In this document: positions 1-4,887 of the stretch, piece after piece
Layout: each line of letters opens with the position of its first letter
Numbering within the stretch: position 1 is the stretch's first letter
Origin: an uncultured Capnocytophaga sp.
GTDB taxonomy: Bacteria > Bacteroidota > Bacteroidia > Flavobacteriales > Flavobacteriaceae
DNA: 5,816 nucleotides
Direction of reading: 5' to 3'
Assembly (NCBI GenBank): GCA_915070235.1
Contig: CAJZFM010000147.1
Coordinates: forward strand, 1 to 5,816
The notes under the pieces: generated by a model
What the model was told of the DNA's origin: nothing
The model's input: the letters and a program-made list of their open reading frames with translations, nothing else
Databases searched by the model: none
Translations under genes and position numbers: made by a program

Positions 1-1
1 T

Positions 2-268
2 ATAAAACCCGCCTATATCATTCTAAAACCCTCACTTATAGGAGGCTACAAGGGCAGTGAAGAATGGATTACCTTAGCTCAGGAGCAAGGTGTGGGCTGG
101 TGGATTACCTCTGCCCTTGAGGGGAATGTAGGCCTTTCAGCCATAGCCCAATGGACTTATACGCTGGGAAATCCTATGCCACAAGGTCTAGGCACTGGCA
201 GTCTCTATACAAATAATTTTCCTAGCTCCTTGGAGGTAAAAAATGGAGGTTTATGGTGGATAAAATAA
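2..268 (+). CDS. menC: o-succinylbenzoate synthase, C-terminal part (5' end outside window)
   Basis: This is the last 88 codons of an open frame entering from the left edge and ending at TAA 266-268. OSBS is an enolase-superfamily enzyme that dehydrates SHCHC to o-succinylbenzoate in cytoplasmic menaquinone synthesis. Seen in the sequence: the motif LKPSLIGG near the start of the fragment, which corresponds to the KPTLTG stretch carrying the second catalytic lysine in E. coli MenC. It is followed by WWITSALEGNVGL, matching the SSSIESSLGL strand-and-turn of the barrel, and then MPQGLGTGSLYTNNFP, a C-terminal pattern I recognise from Bacteroidota MenC proteins. The N-terminal capping domain and the first catalytic lysines lie outside the window. 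The frame looks intact. It is followed after 35 bp by the phosphate transporter on the same strand, with a promoter box in between, so shared transcription is possible but not required. The family assignment is firm; operon membership is unknown. Confidence 0.88.
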   Translation: MKPAYIILKPSLIGGYKGSEEWITLAQEQGVGWWITSALEGNVGLSAIAQWTYTLGNPMPQGLGTGSLYTNNFPSSLEVKNGGLWWIK

Positions 269-279
269 AAAAAATGTAA

Positions 280-287
280 TATATTTG
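280..287 (+). promoter_or_regulatory. TAnnTTTG-type -7 promoter box for the phosphate transporter gene
   Basis: The octamer TATATTTG matches the Bacteroidota -7 consensus TAnnTTTG exactly and lies in the 35-bp gap after menC. A start site about 5-8 bases downstream would leave only around ten untranslated bases before the ATG at 304. No clear TTTG/TTG -33 element is visible about 20 bp upstream (around 250-260, inside the end of menC); the nearest T-rich stretch is TTTATGG at 250-256. The box is seen directly; promoter activity is inferred. Confidence 0.55.
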
Positions 288-303
288 CACCAAAATACAA
301 AAG

Positions 304-2565
304 ATGGAACAGGTTTATATTTTTACCCTCTCAGCGCTCTTTCTCTTAGCCACTTTTGACCTCGTGGTAGGAGTTAGTAACGATGCGGTAAACTTCCTCA
401 ACTCGGCCTTTAGCTCTAGAGCTGCACGCCTTCGTACCATTATGATCGTAGCGAGTATAGGTGTAGGAATAGGGGCTATCTTCTCCAATGGGATGATGGA
501 AATTGCCAAAAAGGGGATCTTCAACCCTGAGATGTTTTACTTTGAGGAGCTGATGGTGATTTTCGCAGCTGTCATGCTGGCCGATATTGTTCTGTTGGAC
601 TTCTTCAACACGATGGGACTGCCCACTTCCACCACTATCTCTATCGTCTTTGAGCTTTTAGGAGCTTCGGTAGGGGTAGCTTTTGTCAAGGAACTCAAGG
701 AAAAAGACCGCCTGCTACATGTGATAGACGGAATTAGGGCATATATCAATACCGACAAGGTCGGACAAGTAATCTTAGCTATCTTTGCCTCGGTATTCAT
801 TGCCTTTGTAGTAGGGTCTTTTGTACAATTTATCACCCGTATCATCTTTACTTTTAATTTTGAGCGCCGTATGCGCTACTTTAGCGGTATTGTAGGGGGG
901 ATTGCCCTCACCGCTTTGAGTTACTTTTTGGTTATCAAGGGCTTAAGTGGCCTTTCCTTTATGCACAAGGAGCAGTTGGACTGGATAGACCAACATACAG
1001 GCTTGCTCTTAGGGATTTTCTTTATTGTCTTTTTCCTCTTAGGACAGCTACTTTATTGGTGCAAGGTGAGTATATGGAGGGTGGTGATTCTATCAGGTAC
1101 TTTTGCCTTAGCTATGGCCTTTGCAGGCAATGACTTGGTTAATTTTATCGGGGTACCTGTAGCAGCTTGGGATTCCTTTCAGCTATGGGAGGCAGCAGGA
1201 ACTCCTGATCACTCCCTGACCATGGAAGAACTTAGAGAAAATGCACAAACCCCACAACTCTTCCTTATCATCGCAGGGACACTGATGATACTGACCATCT
1301 GGTTCTCCAAGAAAGCGCTCAATGTGATGCAAACTGAAATGAAGCTCTCCCAGCAGGGTGGTGGTAAGGAGCGATTCGAGGCCACAGAGCTCTCTCGTGG
1401 TATTGTGCGCTTTAGTGTATGGGTTACCTCAATGGTGGAAACTCTTATCCCTAAGCGTACCTTGGCATATATTGATAGTCGTTTCAAGAAACCTGAAGAA
1501 GATCCTAACGCCATAGATAAGCCCGCTTACGATGTAGTTCGTGCGGCAATCAATCTGGTGGTCTCCAGTAGCCTTATTGCAGTGGGTACCTCCCTGAAAC
1601 TACCTCTCTCCACTACATATGTGTCTTTCATGGTAGCCATGGGTACCTCTCTTGCTGATAGGGCTTGGGGAAGGGAGTCGGCTGTATTCCGCGTGGCTGG
1701 GGTGTTCAATGTCATTGGCGGCTGGTTCATGACTGCTGCGGCAGCCTTTGTTATGGGGCTTATCACGGCGGTAATCCTCTTCTATGGGGAGATCTATGGG
1801 CTTATCACAATGATCTTCCTTGTGGGTTACTTAGTGGTACGCAATGCTATAGCCTACCGCCGCAAACAGCGCAAGGAAAAGGAAGCCCAGAAGAAACGCT
1901 TCAACAAGGAAGACCTTATCACCATCAGTGGTATTATGAAGCTCAGCTCACAGAATATAGCAAAGGCGGTACAGACGATAGATGAGCTCTATCGTGAGGT
2001 CATAGACAACCTTGCCGTAGAGAACCACAAGGGACTGAAAGGCTGCAAGAAACGCGCCAAAGCACTTACCTCCGACATAGAAGACCTTAAGAGTGATATT
2101 TACTACTTTATCCGCTCCATTGACGATAGTTCGGTAACCTCCAGTAAGTTCTATATCCTTATACTGGACTACCTACATAGTATGGCCAATTCTATCGGTT
2201 TTATTGCTGATACGAGTTATACCCATGTGGATAACAATCACAAGAAACTCAAATACAACCATATACGTAACCTCAAGAGAATTTCTGAGAAGATGCAACA
2301 ACAGTTCCAGAAGATTCTTGAAATCCTCAACGTATCCATGTATTCGAACTCTACCACTCAGCTGATCAAGGATGTGAGTGCTATCAAAGATGAGATTTCC
2401 GAGCTAATAGAGAAGCAAATACGCGACATACGTACCACCGAATCCAGCCCTAAGAACACCAAACTCTATTTCAGTCTGCTCTTGGAAACCCGCGTACTAA
2501 TCCGCTCTATCATCAATCTGATGACCCTCTTTAAGAACTTTAAAGACCAGTACAAGGAAATCTAA
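304..2565 (+). CDS. pit: PiT-family inorganic phosphate transporter with C-terminal PhoU/DUF47-like helical domain
   Basis: A 753-residue inner-membrane protein of the PiT/SLC20 (PHO4) family, which imports phosphate with a coupling cation. Both inverted-repeat signatures of the family are present. The first half has GVSNDAVN at residues 23-30 and GLPTSTT at 105-111. The second half has AGNDLVN at 274-280 and LPLSTT at 433-438, each followed by further membrane segments. I count roughly 11-12 hydrophobic segments, the last ending near residue 515. A very basic linker (RRKQRKEKEAQKKR, around 520-532) leads to about 220 hydrophilic, helix-rich residues to the C-terminus. That tail resembles the PhoU/DUF47 accessory proteins encoded beside pit in other bacteria; this is an inference from composition and layout. 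The start at 304 is chosen because MEQVYIFTLSALFLLATFDL begins the family's first helix. No Shine-Dalgarno is visible, as is usual in the phylum. The frame is intact and the length is normal for Bacteroidota members. Confidence 0.95.
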   Translation: MEQVYIFTLSALFLLATFDLVVGVSNDAVNFLNSAFSSRAARLRTIMIVASIGVGIGAIFSNGMMEIAKKGIFNPEMFYFEELMVIFAAVMLADIVLLDFFNTMGLPTSTTISIVFELLGASVGVAFVKELKEKDRLLHVIDGIRAYINTDKVGQVILAIFASVFIAFVVGSFVQFITRIIFTFNFERRMRYFSGIVGGIALTALSYFLVIKGLSGLSFMHKEQLDWIDQHTGLLLGIFFIVFFLLGQLLYWCKVSIWRVVILSGTFALAMAFAGNDLVNFIGVPVAAWDSFQLWEAAGTPDHSLTMEELRENAQTPQLFLIIAGTLMILTIWFSKKALNVMQTEMKLSQQGGGKERFEATELSRGIVRFSVWVTSMVETLIPKRTLAYIDSRFKKPEEDPNAIDKPAYDVVRAAINLVVSSSLIAVGTSLKLPLSTTYVSFMVAMGTSLADRAWGRESAVFRVAGVFNVIGGWFMTAAAAFVMGLITAVILFYGEIYGLITMIFLVGYLVVRNAIAYRRKQRKEKEAQKKRFNKEDLITISGIMKLSSQNIAKAVQTIDELYREVIDNLAVENHKGLKGCKKRAKALTSDIEDLKSDIYYFIRSIDDSSVTSSKFYILILDYLHSMANSIGFIADTSYTHVDNNHKKLKYNHIRNLKRISEKMQQQFQKILEILNVSMYSNSTTQLIKDVSAIKDEISELIEKQIRDIRTTESSPKNTKLYFSLLLETRVLIRSIINLMTLFKNFKDQYKEI

Positions 2566-2567
2566 GA

Positions 2568-2591
2568 TAATGATTAATGATTAATGATTAA
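2568..2591 (+). repeat. Heptad repeat tract 1, just after the transporter stop codon
   Basis: Three perfect copies of TAATGAT (2568-2574, 2575-2581, 2582-2588) plus three bases of a fourth, starting two bases after the TAA stop at 2563-2565. In another register the unit is TTAATGA, one base different from the TTAGTGA unit near 3340-3360. The 9-mer AATGATTAA it contains is the exact reverse complement of TTAATCATT at 2745-2753. Function is unknown. Confidence 0.8.
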
Positions 2592-2687
2592 GGCGTAATT
2601 TATCACCTCTTAGAAAGTTAGCAGATAGTATCTCAAGGGTACATGCTCTATAGCTCCTTGAAAGAATAGAACACTCTCTTTATAAAA

Positions 2688-2721
2688 AGAAAGACTCACA
2701 GTGTAGGCTGTGAGTCTTTCT
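2688..2721. terminator. Bidirectional intrinsic terminator between convergent genes
   Basis: A 14-bp perfect stem (2688-2701 pairing with 2708-2721) closes a 6-base loop, TGTAGG. It sits between the convergent transporter and skp genes. Read on the - strand, the stem runs into TTTTATA, a good U-tract for terminating skp transcription. On the + strand the stem ends in TCTTTCT followed by CTTG, a weaker U-rich tail for the transporter transcript. Stem perfection and position support a shared terminator. Confidence 0.85.
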
Positions 2722-2747
2722 CTTGTGATTAACCTTTATCAGCGTTA

Positions 2748-2775
2748 ATCATTGATAATTAACCATTGACAATTA
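2748..2775 (-). repeat. Heptad repeat tract 2, just after the short skp stop codon
   Basis: Two tandem 14-bp units (2748-2761 and 2762-2775) match at 12 of 14 positions; each is made of two heptads, ATCATTG/ACCATTG and ATAATTA/ACAATTA. The tract ends one base from the skp stop codon (2777-2779 on the - strand). On the - strand it reads TCAATGA-like units, close to TTAATGA of the tract after the transporter gene, so the two tracts face each other across the terminator. Confidence 0.7.
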
Positions 2776-2776
2776 A

Positions 2777-3310
2777 TTAGAATCCTAATTCTTTCTTTAC
2801 ATCATTGAAAAGGTCTTTACCATCAGCTACGATAACACCTGCACCAGTGGCTGAATCCAATACATATTGGTAACCTTGTGCTTTAGCTACCTTTTCTACA
2901 GCCTTTTTAGCTTTCTCCATGATAGGCTCTATGAGGGCTTGGCTTTTCTTTTGGTACTCCTCAGCGGCTGTCTGTTGTGCCTGACGGATGTTAGTCTGCA
3001 TAGTCTCAAGGTTACGCTGTTCTTTTTCAAGTTCTGCTTGTTTTTCTTTGAGCTGTGCTTCAGTAAGGGCATTTACCTTTTGTTGGAAAACCTCCAATTT
3101 CTTCTGGTATTCCTTAATAGAGGCCTGAATGTCATTGGTGAAGGATTGTTCTACTTTTTGCAACTCTGCTTGTGCCTTTTTCATCTCAGGCATTTCTTTG
3201 AGGAGCTTTTGAGAATCAATATGCGCTATCTTTGCTTGCGCCATAGCCACAGTAGTACCACCCAAAATAAAGGCTGCTGTAATTACCCAATTTCTAATTT
3301 TTCTTATCAT
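2777..3310 (-). CDS. skp: OmpH/Skp-family periplasmic chaperone
   Basis: A 177-residue protein of the Skp/OmpH family. In characterised members a trimer holds unfolded outer-membrane proteins in its coiled-coil tentacles and escorts them across the periplasm to the BAM complex. Seen here: an N-terminal signal peptide (basic MIRKIR, a hydrophobic core, AMA at 22-24 with cleavage likely before Q25), then KIAHIDSQKLL (27-37), the typical first strand of the family. A long E/K/Q-rich coiled coil spans about 40-135. The compact end, GYQYVLDSATGAGVIVADGKD, is also typical and completes the trimerisation body. Length fits the family (about 160-180 residues). The ATG at 3308-3310 is preceded by the A/T-only stretch AAATATATAAAA and no Shine-Dalgarno. 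It follows a longer paralogue on the same strand after a 104-bp gap of heptad repeats with no convincing promoter box, so co-transcription is likely. A strong hairpin terminator lies downstream at 2688-2721. Confidence 0.93.
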   Translation of the reverse strand: MIRKIRNWVITAAFILGGTTVAMAQAKIAHIDSQKLLKEMPEMKKAQAELQKVEQSFTNDIQASIKEYQKKLEVFQQKVNALTEAQLKEKQAELEKEQRNLETMQTNIRQAQQTAAEEYQKKSQALIEPIMEKAKKAVEKVAKAQGYQYVLDSATGAGVIVADGKDLFNDVKKELGF

Positions 3311-3325
3311 TTTTATATATTTAAA

Positions 3326-3360
3326 ATAGTTCTTAGTTGTTAGTGATTAGTTGTTAGTGA
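3326..3360 (+). repeat. Heptad repeat tract 3, between the two OmpH/Skp genes
   Basis: An exact tandem duplication of the 14-mer TTAGTTGTTAGTGA (3333-3346 and 3347-3360), made of alternating TTAGTTG and TTAGTGA heptads, preceded by a decayed unit ATAGTTC at 3326-3332. It is oriented oppositely to the tract that follows at 3378: TAGTGAA at 3355-3361 is the exact reverse complement of TTCACTA at 3385-3391. It lies in the untranslated leader of the short skp gene. Confidence 0.8.
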
Positions 3361-3377
3361 ACATATAAGTAGTACTT

Positions 3378-3508
3378 TTCTTTTTTCACTATTCACTTTT
3401 CATTTTTCACTTAATCATCTTGTTCTTTCATTTCTCACTTTTCGCGGTTCACGCTTGACCTCATTCTTTTCTTTCTGCTCTTCATTTTTCGCTTTTCGTT
3501 GTTGTTTT
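3378..3508 (-). repeat. Heptad repeat tract 4, running from the intergenic gap into the 3' end of the long OmpH gene
   Basis: Five adjacent heptads fill 3378-3412: TTCTTTT (3378), TTCACTA (3385), TTCACTT (3392), TTCATTT (3399) and TTCACTT (3406). The same register continues past the stop codon (3415-3417) into coding sequence, with decayed units at 3413 and 3420, then TTCATTT at 3427, CTCACTT at 3434, TTCGCGG at 3441 and TTCACGC at 3448. After a 19-base irregular stretch, a second block in a shifted register covers 3481-3508 (TTCATTT, TTCGCTT, TTCGTTG, TTGTTTT). On the gene's own strand the unit reads AAGTGAA/AAATGAA. The intergenic part is clear; the coding part is more degenerate. Confidence 0.7.
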
Positions 3509-4104
3509 TCAGTTTTGAAATCTGTCCCAAGGCTCTCCTTCAGCAGGGTACTGATTTCCTTATTACGGTCTTCGGCATTGTCCTTGCGCTTGAGTAAGCG
3601 AAGCACCACTTTGGTGATGTCATTCTTCTCGGCAGCATAGATAGCCGCAGCATCTTCAGAGGTGAGTATATAGTCAAACTTACGAGTCTTGGCTATCTCC
3701 TGAGTGATGTTGAACACCTGATCCTGTATAGGTTGCACAAGGCGCCAGCGCTGAGTGATATAGTCCCCTGTTTCGGCACCAAAGCGTTTTTGCTTATATT
3801 CCTCAAGGTTTTGGGTGAGTACTTGTATTTCCTCCTCCTTATCCTTAATAGTTTCAGGGGTGAGCAGCGGTTTTTCTGCATCAAGCTTTTCCTGACGAGT
3901 CTTGATCTCTGCCTGCTTCTGTGCTATTTCCTGCTCCCATTGGGCTACTTTCTGTGCCAATTGCTCGCTGGCTACCTTGTATTCGTCCATATTCGCCAAG
4001 ATATAATTCATATCCACATAGGCAATACGAGTTGCTTGCTGCGCCAAAAGTGGCTGCAGAAAGGAAAGGAAAAACAAGGATATAGAGAAAACTTTTATAT
4101 TCAT
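3415..4104 (-). CDS. OmpH/Skp-like periplasmic protein with charged C-terminal tail
   Basis: A 229-residue OmpH/Skp-family protein, the longer of two tandem paralogues. A signal peptide covers residues 1-21 (hydrophobic core, LLA with cleavage before QQ). The mature protein opens with TRIAYVDMNYILANMDEYK (25-43), the family's first strand and helix. It continues with an E/Q/K-rich coiled coil of about 40-110, a GDYITQRWRLVQPIQDQVF segment, and FDYILTSEDAAAIYAAEKNDIT, the second body segment. This order and the longer length match the first of the paired ompH genes I recognise from flavobacteria; an envelope chaperone role is inferred from the family. Beyond about residue 199 the tail is low-complexity: the last 30 residues hold 13 Lys/Arg and 6 Glu and are encoded by heptad-repeat DNA. 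The ATG at 4102-4104 is chosen because the signal peptide begins there. A promoter box lies 27 bp upstream. No bamA is present in the window. Confidence 0.88.
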   Translation of the reverse strand: MNIKVFSISLFFLSFLQPLLAQQATRIAYVDMNYILANMDEYKVASEQLAQKVAQWEQEIAQKQAEIKTRQEKLDAEKPLLTPETIKDKEEEIQVLTQNLEEYKQKRFGAETGDYITQRWRLVQPIQDQVFNITQEIAKTRKFDYILTSEDAAAIYAAEKNDITKVVLRLLKRKDNAEDRNKEISTLLKESLGTDFKTEKQQRKAKNEEQKEKNEVKREPRKVRNERTR

Positions 4105-4130
4105 GATTTTGGATATATAAAATATCGTGC

Positions 4131-4138
4131 CAAAATTA
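4131..4138 (-). promoter_or_regulatory. TAnnTTTG-type -7 promoter box for the OmpH/Skp gene pair
   Basis: Read on the - strand, TAATTTTG matches the Bacteroidota -7 consensus TAnnTTTG. It lies in the 113-bp gap between the dipeptidase gene and the longer OmpH gene, and would give a leader of roughly 20 bases before the ATG at 4104. A T-rich TTTATT lies at about the right distance for a -33 element, but no TTG is evident. No terminator hairpin is visible after the dipeptidase gene, so read-through from upstream may add to transcription. Confidence 0.5.
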
Positions 4139-4217
4139 GGAATTTTTTCCCGAATAAAGACGATTTAAGTATTATTTATGCTTTTTGTGACGTTTTTAAA
4201 TCTTTTACTACTCATTA

Positions 4218-4886
4218 TCAAGGACAATCCCAAGGAATATCCTCTACTGGGGACGCCATCTCAGGTCGGTATTCATAGTGCCACCACTCGGAATAGATAG
4301 ATTTGAAATTGTATTTGTTCAAGACTTCTTTCAGTAATTTGCGGTTGTCCAAGACTTCCTTGGGGAGCTGGGTATAAGTATGGTGAGCACGGGGTGAAAA
4401 AGTATCAAAGGGAGTCCCCATATCCAGTTCCTTGCCTGTGGCTATATCCACCAAGGTCAGATCCACTGCCGCTCCCCTATTGTGCTTGGAGCCTTTGGCA
4501 GGGTTGGCCACATAGTGGGTACCTGGGAGGATCTTCCACATTTTTTTCTGTACCGAAAGCGGGCGATAGCAGTCAAATAGCTTGAGGGAGTAGCCACGCT
4601 TTACAAACTCTTTTTGAGCTGCTAACAAGGCTTTTGCTGTGGCTTCTCTAAGGTAACATTCTCCACAGTCATACACTGCCTGTTTTAAGAAATTGTCCGC
4701 CGTGGCATACTTTATATCCAAGATAAAATCGTTCGAGAGACTTTTTATATTGACAAATTTCCCCTTGAGCATCTTGCTTTGCGAGGAGTTCTCCCCTTGG
4801 GTTATTTGTGCACTTACTGATAGGCTTACCCAAAGGAGCACCCACAAGGAATATATACGAAAAATTCTTCTGCTTATTGTCTGCAT
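4218..4886 (-). CDS. ddpX: Exported D-alanyl-D-alanine dipeptidase (VanX/DdpX-like, peptidase family M15D)
   Basis: A zinc dipeptidase that hydrolyses D-Ala-D-Ala, here 222 residues. Residues expected from VanX are all present: R108 in CYRP (substrate-binding Arg), zinc ligands H135 and D142 in SKHNRGAAVDLTL, and catalytic Glu and zinc His in EWWHYE (E200, H203). The start is set at the ATG 4884-4886. The frame stays open up to an ATG at 4943, but from 4886 the protein begins directly with a signal peptide (MQTISRR, hydrophobic core, cleavage likely after VSA at residue 26). The earlier start would bury that signal behind 19 polar residues and overlap the permease gene. From 4886 the gene begins one base after the permease stop, suggesting translational coupling. 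Export differs from cytoplasmic VanX and points to periplasmic peptidoglycan-fragment turnover rather than vancomycin resistance; no vanH/vanA-like genes are visible. The frame ends with in-frame TGA-TAA. Confidence 0.9.
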   Translation of the reverse strand: MQTISRRIFRIYSLWVLLWVSLSVSAQITQGENSSQSKMLKGKFVNIKSLSNDFILDIKYATADNFLKQAVYDCGECYLREATAKALLAAQKEFVKRGYSLKLFDCYRPLSVQKKMWKILPGTHYVANPAKGSKHNRGAAVDLTLVDIATGKELDMGTPFDTFSPRAHHTYTQLPKEVLDNRKLLKEVLNKYNFKSIYSEWWHYEYRPEMASPVEDIPWDCP

Positions 4887-4887
4887 A

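Noticed and set aside
1665..1985. A 106-codon + strand frame inside the phosphate transporter gene.
   Set aside because: It is an out-of-frame reading of well-recognised PiT membrane and linker sequence, rich in Gly/Trp/Cys, with no sensible protein character.
2633..2661. Short inverted repeat TCAAGG/CCTTGA in the convergent gap.
   Set aside because: Only 6 bp with a 17-base loop and no T-tract; it is weaker than chance expectations justify next to the clear 14-bp terminator stem.
2867..3343. A 158-codon open frame on the + strand opposite the short skp gene.
   Set aside because: Its product is a Leu/Phe/Cys-rich string that is the mirror of Lys/Glu/Gln-rich coiled-coil codons on the other strand, and it crosses the gene's start and the repeat tract. 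The opposite frame has a signal peptide and clear OmpH features.
2568..3412. The heptad tracts considered as a CRISPR array or mobile-element ends.
   Set aside because: Units are 7 bp with no spacers, no conserved long repeat, no cas or transposase gene and no target-site duplication.
4139..4150. GGAATTTTTTCC inverted repeat just upstream of the OmpH promoter box, a possible operator.
   Set aside because: A 4-bp arm pair around a T-run is easily found by chance in AT-rich DNA, and no second copy was seen.
3733..4278. A 181-codon open frame on the + strand opposite the long OmpH gene, its promoter gap and the end of the dipeptidase gene.
   Set aside because: Same antisense effect of coiled-coil coding DNA, with no family resemblance. 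It would overlap two well-supported genes and the promoter region.
4218..4886. Reading the VanX-like gene as a vancomycin-resistance cluster.
   Set aside because: No vanH, D-Ala-D-Lac ligase or vanRS-type genes are visible, the protein is exported, and a Gram-negative host would gain little from it.
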